Below, piece by piece: positions 41,292-52,663 of a DNA stretch of 64,000 nt. Under the pieces are notes generated by a model, which saw only the letters and a list, made by a program, of their open reading frames with translations, did not search any database and was not told where the DNA came from. This stretch comes from [Phialemoniopsis] sp. UDSM-2020 (taxonomy: Eukaryota > Ascomycota > Sordariomycetes > Thyridiales > Thyridiaceae): the NCBI GenBank assembly GCA_018873225.1, contig JAEILZ010000002.1:1054001-1118000 (forward strand), given 5' to 3'. The translations under genes and the position numbers were made by a program. Position 1 is the first letter of the stretch. Every line of letters begins with the position of its first letter.

Positions 41292-44200
41292 ATGCCGAGC
41301 CCCTCAGAGACTCCGCACCGGTTGGCCAACCATGGCTCTCCGGGAGACAATGCGGACGGGGCGATCCATGGACGGGCCGAATTCGATGAGAAGCAAATGC
41401 TACTAAAGACAAGCTCTTCCCCCAGAGATTCTGTACATCATTCAGCACGCCGTAGTCTACGTGAACAACTCCAGCGGGTGTCAATTTGTTTTCTTTTCAT
41501 CATGGTTGCCGGATATCTCGGACGTGTAGTCGTCCTCGGCGGCCTGTGGGCTTCCTCTCATCTCTTCGGCCGAGCTGCAGGACAAGATGTCATCCAGGAC
41601 GATACTCACTTCTACGGCCACTCACCGCCAGTCTATCCGTCTCGTAAGCTATCTTTTCGTTCTCGGTGTCGTTGAAAGGAGTACTAATATACAATCACAG
41701 CTGACGGCACCGGCAGCGGCGCATGGGCAGACGCTTATGCAAAGGCGCGCAAGTTCGTGGACCAGTTGAGTCTGGAGGAAAAGGTAAGATTATCACGCAC
41801 GATGGGTTGTTTAGTTTCTACCCATGTCGTTCTGAGGAAAAAGACACCCGACCCGCCCCGGCTAATACGCGTGTTATTCCCTGCCCTGTAGGTCAATCTC
41901 ACGGGCGGGATCGACGGGGACAACATATGCTCCGGCAACATTGCCGCCGTCACCCGCCTCAACTTTCCCGGTCTGTGCGTGAGCGATGCCGGCAACGGGG
42001 TCAGGTCCACCGACTTTGTGAGCAGTTGGCCCGCTGGGCTTTCTGTCGGCGCCAGGTAAGTCGTTCGTATCAGAGCATTATTATGCTGGGATTTCTGAGC
42101 TGATGCAATGGCGTGATTACAGCTGGAACCGCGAGCTGACGCACAGGCGTGCTCTGGGCATGGCTGGTGAGTTCCGGGCCAAGGGCGTCAACATGATGCT
42201 TGGTCCCGTGGTGGGCCCTGCTGGACGCATCGTGAACAGTGGCCGGAACTGGGAAGGATTCTCGGTCGACCCGTATCTCGCCGGCGCTCTCGTCTCCGAG
42301 ACGATTGTCGGCATGCAGTCCCGCGGTGTCATGACTAGCACCAAGGTATGTTTCCTGGAAATCATTCCGAAACGTTGCTGTAACTCAGAGTCTATAGCAC
42401 TACATCGCCAACGAACAAGAAACGAACCGCAACCCCGAGAAAGGCGGTGTTGCCGCCGTCTCGTCCAACATCGACGATAAGACTATGCATGAGCTCTACC
42501 TCTGGTATGAATTATGCTAGCCGGCTATTATGAAGGTTGACTAATTGGAGGATTACAGGCCATTTCAAGATGCCGTCAAGGCTGGCACCGTCAACATCAT
42601 GTGCTCGTACCAACGCGTGAACAATTCATATGGCTGTGCGAACAGCAAGACTCAGAATGGGCTTCTCAAGACTGAACTTGGCTTCCAGGTGCGTATCATC
42701 ATTATCATTCCACCTAAGTTGAATTGCTAATGCCAGGATAGGGCTTCATCATTACCGACTGGGGTGCACAGCACGCCGGCGTCGCGACCGCTCTGGCCGG
42801 TCTCGATATGGTCATGCCATCCGCACAACCTTTCTGGGGAGCGAATCTCACTCAGGCTGTTCGCAATGGCTCTGTTCCAGAGTCCAGAGTTACTGATATG
42901 GCAACCCGGTAAGAAGACAGGTTCCTCCCCTCGGACCCCAGTCTAACCCATGACAGAATCATCGCCACGTGGTATCACATGGGCCAGGACAAGGACTTCC
43001 CCAAGCCTGGCATTGGAATGCCCAAAGACATTACCAAGCCCCATGAGGCCATCTTCGCAAAGGACCCGGCCTACAAAAAGACCCTTCTCGACGGTGCTAT
43101 CGAGGGACATGTCCTCATCAAGAATGAAAAGAAGGCACTCCCGCTCAAGTCGCCCCGTCTGCTTTCCCTCTTTGGCTACTCTGCTACCGCACCGGAGATC
43201 TTCAACCCCAAAACCCAGCGATGGAATGACGGCGGCGAATCTGTCGGACCCCTAGACCAGATCAGATACGAGAATGGCACCACCTTCCACTCCCAGATCG
43301 CCTCCAACGGCACCGTCATCTCCGGCGGTGGCTCGGGCGCCAACCAGCCCGCATACATCAGCTCTCCGTTCGAGGCCCTCAGCCTGCGCGCCTACGAGGA
43401 CAACACCAACCTCTTCTGGGACTTCCAGTCCTACAATCCCGTCATCGACCCGGCCTCCGACGCCTGCATCGTCTTTGGCAACCTCTTCGCCGCCGAGGGC
43501 TGGGACAGGCCCGGCCTCTATGATGACTACACCGACGGCCTGATCAAGAACGTCGCCGCCAACTGCAGCAACACCGTCGTCGTCCTGCACAACCCGGGCA
43601 CGAGGCTGGTCAACAAGTTCCTCGGGCACGAGAACGTCACGGCCGTCATCCTCGCGCACGTCCCCGGCCAGGACTCCGGGCGCGCGCTGACCGCGCTGCT
43701 GTACGGCGACGCGAACCCGTCGGGCAAGCTGCCGTACACCATCGCGCGCAACGAGACCGACTACGGCGCGCTCGCCAACGAGACGCGGCCCGACGAAATA
43801 TACAAGCTGTTCCCGCAGTCCGACTTTTCCGAGGGCGTGTACGTCGACTACCGCGCCTTTGACGCTCAGGATATTGAGCCGCAGTTTGCGTTTGGGTTTG
43901 GTCTCAGCTATACCACCTTTGCCTTTGCGGATATCAAAGCGGCAGTGGTCGAGGGTTCTAACACGGATGAGTATCCTACGGGCGAGATCGCCGTGGGCGG
44001 GCAGACGGATCTGTGGGATGTGGTGGCGCGTGTGTCGGCGCGTGTCGAGAACAGCGGAGAGGTTGCGGGTGCTGAGGTCGCGCAGCTGTACGTCGGCATT
44101 CCCGGCGAGGGCAATCCGGCTAGACAGCTGCGCGGGTTCGAGAAGCCGTTCTTGCAGCCGGGGGAGTCGGCGACGGTGGAGTTCCCGCTGACGAGGCGCG

Positions 44201-44316
44201 ACCTCAGCGAGTGGGACGTCGTTGCGCAGAAGTGGAGGCTGCAGAAGGGAACTTACAAGGTGTTTGTGGGATCGAGCTCTAGGGATCTGCCTCTTGAGGG
44301 GACTATTGAAATTTGA
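41292..44316 (+). CDS. GH3 beta-glucosidase with putative N-terminal membrane anchor
   Basis: Eight exons (41292..41643, 41701..41783, 41892..42055, 42123..42345, 42398..42504, 42559..42688, 42742..42908, 42957..44316) give 861 aa with every junction in phase. The catalytic nucleophile Asp lies in [13 protein letters not shown]. The substrate subsite is in [18 protein letters not shown]. Also present are [20 protein letters not shown] and KHYIANEQE. The GH3 C-terminal domain and fibronectin-III-like module ([12 protein letters not shown].., [29 protein letters not shown]) are complete. There is no cleavable signal. Residues about 63-86 form a single hydrophobic segment after a basic, Ser-rich cytosolic-looking head, which suggests a type II membrane protein. 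It hydrolyses terminal beta-glucosyl residues. Confidence 0.93.
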
Positions 44317-44485
44317 GGCAAAGATTCAGATCTGAGGGGAAAGCGTTGAATTATGAGAATGAGCGATTGATAAGATTCGGAATAAATTCATCCTCCTTGA
44401 AATGCTTCTACAAGGCCATGACCCCATGCTGTAACCACAGTGCCGTCATCTGTCTCCAGTAAGATCAGGGGTTTTGTGCTTAACC
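44317..44485. terminator. convergent 3' ends, GH3 and BNR hydrolase
   Basis: Only 169 bp separates the two stop codons. AATAAATT near 44381 is a possible polyadenylation signal for the GH3 transcript. Confidence 0.35.
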
Positions 44486-45684
44486 TTAGTTGACAAGCTC
44501 GTAAAGCTGACTAACAACACCCAAGCCGTCGCGAGAATACAGAGCGAGGAAGTGCGTCGGGTCCCTATTGAACAGGCCGGGCCAGTGGCTGCCGGTCTCA
44601 CCCGTCACCACGCTGCCGCTCCAGGTCCGCCCGCCGTCGACACTCGTGATGACCTTCATCTGGGCGCCGTCGTAGGCCCCGACGGCCACGTCCTCGTTGG
44701 TCATGAAGCTCGCCACGAGCGTGCCCCAGACGTTGTACACCTGCGGCGCGCCGGCCGTCTTGCCGCTGCCGCGGGCCGTGTACAGGCGTCCGCGCTCACC
44801 CCAGCTGCGGCCGTCGTCGTGCGAGATGATGTAGTCGACCGAGAAGCCGCCGCCGTTTTCAGTGTTTTCAAAGACGCAGCTGGACCTAGAGTCAGTCCTC
44901 TTTCTTCACTTCACATTCGAAAAGGGACTCGAGTAGGTGCATGTGTAACACAGGGAAAAGGGGGGTAAACAAACATCAGATTTCCATTGTTGTCAATGGG
45001 CGCGACTCCCGTCATTCCATCGCGGGAGACGCGGTCGCCGCCCGACACGGCCACCCAGTGCGACCACGTCTGGCCCCCGTCACTCGAGTACTTCATAAAG
45101 TTGTCCTGGTCGTTGGCCGCGTTCTCGGCAGAGTAGAAGCACTGCAGCGTGCCGTCGCGCGCCAGGCGCAGGTACGGCTCCCACAACCCATTCACCCCGC
45201 TGCGGACCGCCTCCTCGACGGTCGACAGGTACTTGAACGTCTTGCCGCCGTCGTCCGAGTACGACACGGAGATGCGGAAGTACGTGTAGTGCCAGTCGGC
45301 GCCCGTGCGGTCGTGGTTGCGGTAGGCGTAGAGGACGCGGCCCGAGGGGAGCTGCAGGGGGAAGGCGTTGTTGATGTCGTGCGTCGCGACGTCGCCGCGG
45401 AAGACCTCGCCCAGGTACGACCAGGTGGCGGCGCCGTCGGTGGAGCGGACGACGCGCAGGACGTTCTGGGCGCCGTCGCGGGCCGTGTAGCCGCCGATCA
45501 GGCTGCCGTCGTTCATGAAGCTGACGCGTAGGTACTCGCCGGCCGGGTCGATGACGACGGGGCTGCCGGCTTGGACGACACGGCCGGGCAGCCTCTTCTC
45601 CAGGCTTGCTGAGTTGGCGAGCGGGTTTGCCTGGGCGAGGGTCGTCAGGCTCAGCAGCCATGTGATTTGAGATTTGAACAGCAT
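44486..45684 (-). CDS. secreted BNR-repeat (sialidase-like propeller) glycosidase
   Basis: Two exons (45684..44975, then 44879..44486) give 367 aa. An alternative acceptor 6 nt upstream replaces ..NLI-CVFEN by ..NLM-SSCVFEN; the first looks more natural. The signal peptide is MLFKSQITWLLSLTTLAQA, followed by a Kex2-like KR. Asp-box repeats are SDDGGKTF, SSDGGQTW, SHDDGRSW and SVDGGRTW, plus STDGAATW, giving five blades of the usual six-bladed propeller. VNGLWEPYLRLARDGTLQCF is a conserved active-site strand. This suits extracellular sialidase-like or exo-arabinanase-type hydrolases. The exact glycan is unknown. It converges with the GH3 gene. Confidence 0.85.
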
Positions 45685-46382
45685 GATGACAGGGAAAGCT
45701 TACTGCGAAGTGCTTACATCGAGGGTGTCGATAGAGAAGGATAATCCAGCCAGAACTGTTCATCTCTTATACAAAGGCCTTGGTGGCCTGAGTACTTATG
45801 AGTGATATACAAGAGTAACGTCACATTATTTCCATGTGGGCGCCAATGCACAAGGGCTGCAATGGACATGAAGTCTCTAGTCTGAGTTAACATTGCCACA
45901 TCATGAACCTTGTGCTTCTAGTTGTCCTTGCTTTGTTTTAGTCACCGGAATCAAAAGATCGATGACGGGGAGTCTAGACATCACGTTGAACTACTTCAAC
46001 TTAGGCCTTGAGGTCGAGTACTGAAGCGCAGTTGATCGTAAACTCTGCACCGGAGCATTTTCTGAGGTTCTTTGCAAATCGAGCGGACCTCTTCCCGACA
46101 CCCCGGTCTCTTGTAACCTCGGAACGAAGCTAGAGGACCTCGTGGTTCCGTTGCAGACGGCGCCTTTTCCTAATCAAGCCAGAAAGGCCGATGTGACATG
46201 CGGAGGCGCCAAGACATTGTTGACCGTCTCGGGCCCGAAGGCTGAACAAGTGACAGCCGTTGAGATTCTCTGACCGTTGAGCAAGTTGTTTCGTATCTTT
46301 TTAGTCACATTAATGCACACTGCCTCGAATAAACATGAACCTTGACATGAACAATTGAAGGTAAAATATTGTCTATGGTGGG
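45685..46382. other. intergenic, no gene seen
   Basis: 698 bp between the BNR hydrolase promoter and the 3' end of the T5orf172 gene. Confidence 0.4.
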
Positions 46383-47975
46383 TCATATGTCGTCTTCCTC
46401 ATCATCATTTACAAGTGTGTCTTCCTCTTCGTACTCGTCAGCATCCGCGGCACGACTCGGACTACTCTTCGCATCATCATCCTCCTCGTCATCGGAAATT
46501 TCAATCACTTCTGAATCCCTTTCGGCATCCGTATCGCTGTCTTCCGCGTCAGGATCAAACTTATAAGTTGAACTCTGTGGAGCTTGAGGGACTTTTGGGC
46601 TGTCCTGGCCTTCCAGCGCCGGCGAAGATGGAAATTCCCCAACCCGGGGAGAGCAGGCGGGTTTCGAACCGTCTGCAGGACGCAGACAATCGCAAAGTCG
46701 GGACAGTGATTCCGGCATCTTGTTGTTTTCGAGATAGTCAACCCCAATCATGACGAAGACAAACATGATGTACCAACCACCGACGCGTGTCCCAAATGTC
46801 TTCAGGAATACGTAGAATGCATGTGCAGCCATGACGATATACCACTTTTTCTGCCAGCATTGCTTTCGCAGGATTGGGGCCTCGAGCCGCAATACCTCCA
46901 TTCTAGTGCGCTCCTTTGAGAACTGCCTCCAGCGCCGGGCGCGGTTTTCGTGAGACTCTTCTGCTGCGTCTGCATCGCAGGACTCGAGCCGCCTCAACAG
47001 TCTGGCCCAGAACCATTTGAGCTTGCCTTCCTCGTCATACGGGTTCTGGCAGCAGAAGCTGATCCACCGATCCACAACTTCCTGGGCCACCGCGGCATCG
47101 ACGTCAAAGTACTCCTTGTGGCCATGCTTCAGCTTGCACTTGCAGCCCGGCCTCGGCACGAGATGATTGCGCAACTCGTTGTGCGCGAGCTGCTCTGCGA
47201 CGTCGTACAGTCGCAAGAACCTTCGCACGGGGTTGATCCTGGGCGGCTTCGGATCAAGCCCGCACTTCTTAGACCATTCGTCCCGGCGCGCCTCCGGGCC
47301 CCTGAACGTGTGGCCGATCTTGACGATATTCTTCTCCAGGGCCGGAGACCAGCAGACGTGGATGTAGACCTCGCCGTCATCGGTTTCAGAGCGTTTCCTC
47401 TGATCGGGTGTAAGCGAGCTTCGCATACGGGTCTCGATGTGGTAGTCGATCTGTGATGGAGAGAGCTTCTCTCTGACTGGTAAAGGGTCCGTCTTGCTCC
47501 GATCGCTGTTGGACTTGGTATTTTTGGTGGGTGTGTTGTTCTTACTGCTTCTCGCCGAAGTCTTGGTGTTTGGTGCGCTTTGCACTGGCTTCATCCGAGG
47601 TCTTTTCGGTGCCTTTGCTGGAGGTAGATCTTGGCCATCATCCTCATCTTTCTCTATTGATGGCAGGACTATATCGGAAATGTCCAAGTCTGTTTCGAGC
47701 TCAATGGGAGGGCGCCCGGTGGTCCGGAAGACTTCCGGGACAGGTCGGTCGTCTTGAAATAGTTTCCTGTTGACGGGCATGTCTCCGGTGGACTCTTCAA
47801 AGGTTGAGGCACGATCCCTCTGTGCCGGAGGAGTAGGTGCTAGCTCATGCGAGGTAGTCGGAACGAGCGGGGAGGACTCCACAACGGCCTCATCTTCGGA
47901 GTTGGCACTCAAGGGACGTTGTCTCCTTCTGCCTCGGGCCACTTTGCTTCCACGGGCGCGGGTTGAGTTGCTCAT
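46383..47975 (-). CDS. T5orf172-domain protein with hydrophobic segments
   Basis: An intronless 530-aa protein. Residues 1-190 are disordered, with Ser/Lys-rich and basic patches (KAPKRPRMKP could be nuclear). The T5orf172 (GIY-YIG-related, DUF1766/MUG113-like) domain spans about 205-300: GEVYIHVCWSPALEKNIVKI, GHTFRGPEARRDEW and HKEYFDVDAAVAQEVVDRWI. After it come two hydrophobic stretches, WYIVMAAHAFYVFLKTF and GGWYIMFVFVMIGVDYL (about 380-425), then an acidic tail (EISDDEEDDD, DDEEDDI). The domain is named after a phage DNA-binding protein and is common in fungi without an assigned role. The pairing with putative membrane segments is unusual. Confidence 0.85.
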   Translation of the reverse strand: MSNSTRARGSKVARGRRRQRPLSANSEDEAVVESSPLVPTTSHELAPTPPAQRDRASTFEESTGDMPVNRKLFQDDRPVPEVFRTTGRPPIELETDLDISDIVLPSIEKDEDDGQDLPPAKAPKRPRMKPVQSAPNTKTSARSSKNNTPTKNTKSNSDRSKTDPLPVREKLSPSQIDYHIETRMRSSLTPDQRKRSETDDGEVYIHVCWSPALEKNIVKIGHTFRGPEARRDEWSKKCGLDPKPPRINPVRRFLRLYDVAEQLAHNELRNHLVPRPGCKCKLKHGHKEYFDVDAAVAQEVVDRWISFCCQNPYDEEGKLKWFWARLLRRLESCDADAAEESHENRARRWRQFSKERTRMEVLRLEAPILRKQCWQKKWYIVMAAHAFYVFLKTFGTRVGGWYIMFVFVMIGVDYLENNKMPESLSRLCDCLRPADGSKPACSPRVGEFPSSPALEGQDSPKVPQAPQSSTYKFDPDAEDSDTDAERDSEVIEISDDEEDDDAKSSPSRAADADEYEEEDTLVNDDEEDDI

Positions 47976-48914
47976 CTTGAAGTAACGAATGTGGAAGAAA
48001 TGAGAAGGAATAAGTTCAGACGAATTGCCTCAATGCAACAAATAGCAATGATCTGATGGGATTATCGGCTCGATCATTGAGGAGCCAGCTGAACTCAGCA
48101 GCACTTATATGAGCTAGACATCTCGAACCAACAACCACGACGTGCATTAGTGTTGTGGCTGTCCCCGTTCGAGGCAGCCAATCACCCCTGTCTTGGGTCG
48201 CATCCGCGAAGGCCGCACTGGCGGGCATGAAACACCACGGGGCTGAGCCAGCTACACGAGGCAGTCTTCTACGCGCCCATGGAGAAAAAGGGACGAAAAA
48301 TCTCAATTAGGTCTACGAGAAGGACAATTATTTCCAAAACACTTTACGGTCGCTCACTTGGGCCATCACGGCGTGATCGCGTTCGTTGTCGAGTCCATAT
48401 TCAACCCTTCAAACACCAAGTGCGGCTGAACTGCGTTTCGAGCGGAGACCGTTGAGTCTCGTCAACGCTGATTGGGCCTAGACGCGCCCTGTCCTACAAG
48501 TGAGGTCCACATGAGGTTCATAATCAGCCCTTTTCTCAATTCGTCTTCGAGCCCGGGGGTGGCGCAGCCAGGTCGTTCTCCTTCTCGAAGAATTCAGCTG
48601 CGCGAGGCTTCGCAGGCTCACAGCAGCGCGCACGGGCAGCAGCGCCATCTCCAGGAACCAGGGTCTGCCACACGGGAGCAGCCGGTCTGCCCGCCTGCGC
48701 ACACTGTCCAGGGTACTGGAAATACGATCATACAGGGGTGTGTCGACGATGGTAAACATGTTTTCTTTGGCTGTTGAATCGCCCGTGTGCTACTTCTTTG
48801 CCTACAAGGAGAAAAGGGGCCTTCAGGTTAAGCAAATTTTCCTTCCTCCCTCCCACTCTGTGCATGCGCCACCTCCTCGGCCCGCAATCCACTCCAACCC
48901 CCCATGCGTTCCCT
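47976..48914. other. intergenic, no gene seen
   Basis: 939 bp between the T5orf172 start and the MFS 3' end. No supported coding sequence. Confidence 0.4.
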
Positions 48915-50725
48915 TTACGTCATGTACCGGAAGGTCGGGTGCCTGTACCCAAGCTTGCTCTGCTGCTCCTCGGTGAGGCCCTCGAGCCTGTGGTCGCGCT
49001 TGCCCGCGTCGCGCTGCTTGTTCTCCCACCAGCAGTAGATGATGCCAAAGATGGTCAGGCAGACGACGGCGATCTGGCCGCCGAGGTTGATCTCGTGGCC
49101 CGTGTTGTACCTGGGCGCGTCCCTGACCATGTAGGTCCAGCTATGTGTGCGGGTTAGCATTGGCATTTGCAAAGGCGCACTCGCGGGGGAGAAACTCACG
49201 TAGCAACGATACCACCAATGGTACCCAGACTGACGACATAACCACTGGTGACGGCGCGCACCGCTGGACCGGCGGAATCTATACGGCTCAGTCAGTAACC
49301 ATGTCAAATCAAGTCTCCGATCCGGTAGGATCTACTCACTGTTCATGGCCCAACTCAAGAACCCAGGACCGCCAGGGAACGCGCCAATCGTCACAAAGTA
49401 CACTGCCATGTAACGGATGTTGGGGTCGGTGTGCCACCGCAGGATGGCGAAGCCGATGACGGCGATGGACGAGAAGACGGCGAGGTACACGCCGCGCTGC
49501 TGCGTCTTGTCGCTCGCGTACGCGATGGCGATGGCCACGACGACGGCGCACACGTACGGCGGCACCGAGTACAGCTGCGCCTTGGTGCTCGTCCAGCCGA
49601 GGTCGGCCAGCAGCGTCGGCAGAAAGAGCGAGATGCTCTGCACCGTGATGTTGATGAGGAAGAAGCCCAGCGCGCACGTGTAGTTGTGCACGCACAGGAT
49701 CGCGCGCTTGAAGTGCGCCCACTCGACCTTGGTCTCCGGGTGTCCGTTGTGCTCCCTGACCAGGCGCTCGGCGGCGATGCGCCGCTCGCGCTCGTTGAGG
49801 AAGTAGGCCGTCTCCGGGTCCGTCGGCATCCAGATGGGCGCCAGCAGGCCGACGATGATGGTGACGAGGCCCTCGAAGAAGAAGATGTTGCGCCAGGCGT
49901 AGATCGGCGAGGAGGCGGCGCCCCAGCGCGGAATGCGCGACAGCACGGTGGCGAGGAGGCCGCCGAACGCGCCGGCGAGCGAGGCCGCCGAGACGTAGAT
50001 GCCGACGCGGAAGAGCAGCTCCTTGCGCTTGTAGAAGCAGCTCAGGAAGAAAGCCATGCCGGGCATGGCGCCGCCCTCAAAGACACCCAGGAGGGCGCGG
50101 ACTCCCAAAAGGCTCTCAAAGGTGTGCACGAAGGCGGTGCACATGGAGATGAGGCCGAAGCCGCAGACGAGCAAGGGCAGGTAGAAGCGCGGGCCGATGA
50201 GCTTGAGCAGGACGTTGCTGGGGACCTCGACGAGGAGGTAGACGATGTAGAAGATGGAGAGGGCCCAGTTGAAGCGCACGCCCGTGTTGAGGTTGAGCTC
50301 CGGGCCCATGCCCTGGATGCGGGCGTTGCCGATGTTGGCTCGGTCGAGAAACTGGTCATCGCGGTCACTACGGTCAGCTACATGTGTGCGGATGCCGTGC
50401 AATATGGCATCTAGGGCCGTGAGCGGCAGGTACTTACGCAGAGAAGGTACAGCAGAGTCACCAATGGCACGGTGTGCCAGTCGATCTTGCGCCTCACCGC
50501 CGTCTCCTCCTCCGGAGTCCAGTCGAAGTCGTCGCCATTCGAGCCGGAGGAACCCGTGACTTCATAGGCATCGAGGTCTCCAACTACTTCAAAGTTAGCA
50601 CCAATACCGACGAGGCGACATCAGTGAGGCGAGGCAATCGCTTGGGACCAATGCAACGGACCTTTCTCAGGATCCCTGTTGTGATCCTTGAGGTGCACTA
50701 GGTTGAGGGGGTCCATGGTCGCCAT
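48915..50725 (-). CDS. MFS transporter, Tna1-like (vitamin/organic anion) family
   Basis: Five exons (50725..50662, 50583..50438, 50351..49340, 49278..49200, 49140..48915) give 508 aa. The first donor is a weak GTCCGT. RRKIDWHTVPLVTLLYLLC joins to FLDRANIGNARIQGMG, the Dal5/Tna1 signature (DRxNIGNA). GVFEGGAMPGMAFFLSCFYK, then RKELLFRVGIYVSAASLAGA, and a conserved WAMNNSAGPAVRAVTSGYVV in the C-terminal half confirm the family. The C-terminal RLEGLTEEQQSKLGYRHPTF, then RYMT, is a standard fungal ending. It is a plasma-membrane symporter for a small organic acid such as nicotinate. No linked enzyme gene suggests the substrate. Confidence 0.92.
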
Positions 50726-52663
50726 CTTGAAGGTCGGTCTTCGTCGAGGCAGAGAAGAGAGGCGAAGATGGTAAATTTTCCTTGCTGGAGGGGGGTAAAA
50801 AGATCCACAGGCAAGATGAACAAAAGTGCGGAGTAGACGGGTGTTCTTAAGTATGCACGTTTTATCACGGACCCAGGGATTCAACGACTGGATCCCTCGG
50901 ATTGAAACCCCTGTTGGTTCTGGATGCAGACACGATATTGCTCACTCCAGAATCCCTGCACCATAACCCCGAAATATTGGAGGTGCTTGTCTGTTTCTTT
51001 GCGGAGGTGGCGCGGCGGAGTTGTTTCCAGAAACAAGGACAACCAACTGACCCCCTTCGGCAGATCAAATATCGCCGTCAGATGGGTGCTCTTAGGCTTA
51101 AATCAGTCATTGCCAAGGCTTGCGGGGTAAACGAGTCGAAAAGCATTGAGCACGGCAAAGCGAAAAAAAAAAACCTTGGTGGTCTGGTTGAGTGAGATTA
51201 AGTCGGTCGTCTTGGCAATGCGGGTCAGGTTGACGATCCTGTACAATTCGACTCGCTTAATATCGCCTCCCTCTGATTCGTGCCTCTGTGACTGGCTGCA
51301 GGTGTGCTCTTTGGCATTTTACCCTAATGACAAAGGGAGAAATGGCAGGCAGTGGGCAGGCAAAAGGGGACCGAGCTGGGACCAAAGGGGTTTAGATGGG
51401 ATGTTGTCTGATGGAACCATGGTGATGACTACAACTTTGAAGACTACAACGAAATAAAGACCCAGCAACAACACCTTGATCTATTGCCTAACCTCGTCTT
51501 CAGCTTTTCAGCTACTTATCCTCTCACTGTCTCCTCAAAGCCATAGCTTCGAATCAAAGCATCATCGGGTCCATTAGGTGCGAAGGTAGCTTCGATCTTT
51601 CCGAAACAATAACTGGGGACGGCGAGCTCTGTCGGCAAATTTTTGTGTATTCCGCCGGCGCGAGCGAATCAACACAGCGCGTCTCCAGGTCCAGAATGGG
51701 TCCAGACCCCAGACCGCCCCCCCTTACCATCCACTGACCAAGCATCCCTCCATGCCCCCAATCATCTACCCCGTAGGCCAGCCATCTCACCTGCCTGGGG
51801 CATGGTTCCTCTGCCCAGCCTATGTGTGGCTTCGTTGGGATGTTGTGACTCGTCTCAGTGGACGTTAAGATCCTGTCCGTCCACGTTGCGCATGCGTGCG
51901 TGCATGCCGAGTCAACGCCGCCCGCTCGCCGCACGCCGTCGTACAGTGTTGCCGCATCTGGGGACACCCTTGCCGGATACATGTGGTTAAAAAGACATCA
52001 GCCAGACCGACCTCGTGCTTATGCTTACCACCCAGAAAGGGTCTGGGACCCCCAATCTACCTGAGTGGTCTCCTCGCTCTGCACGTCAATCTAATAATCT
52101 AAACGATGCGACCGGGCCTTGTCCCACGGGTTTGGATTTGCCGCTTGGTCGAGAGGTGCCAGAACAAACAAGCTTAACGCCGAGCCCACGCCGCCCGTCC
52201 TTGTGGTGGGTGAGCCGCTGAACACCAAGAGACGGCTTTTTGCCCAGTCGTCTTGTCCATGCCACACCCGGCCTAGGTAGACGGGACCCCAACGTCTAGC
52301 TAAAGTAGGCCAATGTTGCCGCCACTAGCTGAGATGAATGCCGAGGATGAATTCTCCGTAGCGCCAAGCATCATCTACGGCAAGTATCTCGGACTTGCGC
52401 TTATTCATCGGGCTCTTTGAGTCTGTAAGATTGCATAGAAAAGACATTGGTATCTTGCGAGATAATATTAAGGGTAGTATATGCAAGTATGTACCGTTCC
52501 GAACGAGAGAGAAGTAATGCACTCAAGCCTCCAGCCAAATTCGTAAAAGGGGGGAAAAGGAGCCAATGTTACGTAGGCTCTTGGCAAAACACGCGTGGAT
52601 GCCCATTCGTTTCTCGTGGGCATGCAAAACATCAATCCCTTCACACTCATTCCGACGATTTAT
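50726..52663. other. 1.9-kb gene-poor region
   Basis: It lies between the MFS start and the adhesin stop. It contains an A11 run near 51163 and scattered short frames without motifs. No gene supported. Confidence 0.45.

Noticed and set aside
49431..50414. A 327-residue plus-strand frame opposite the Tna1-like MFS gene
   Set aside because: Composition is D/E/A/R-rich nonsense expected opposite GC-rich membrane protein code.
51160..51175. A-run as a retroposon poly-A tail
   Set aside because: No target-site duplication or coding relic was seen beside it.
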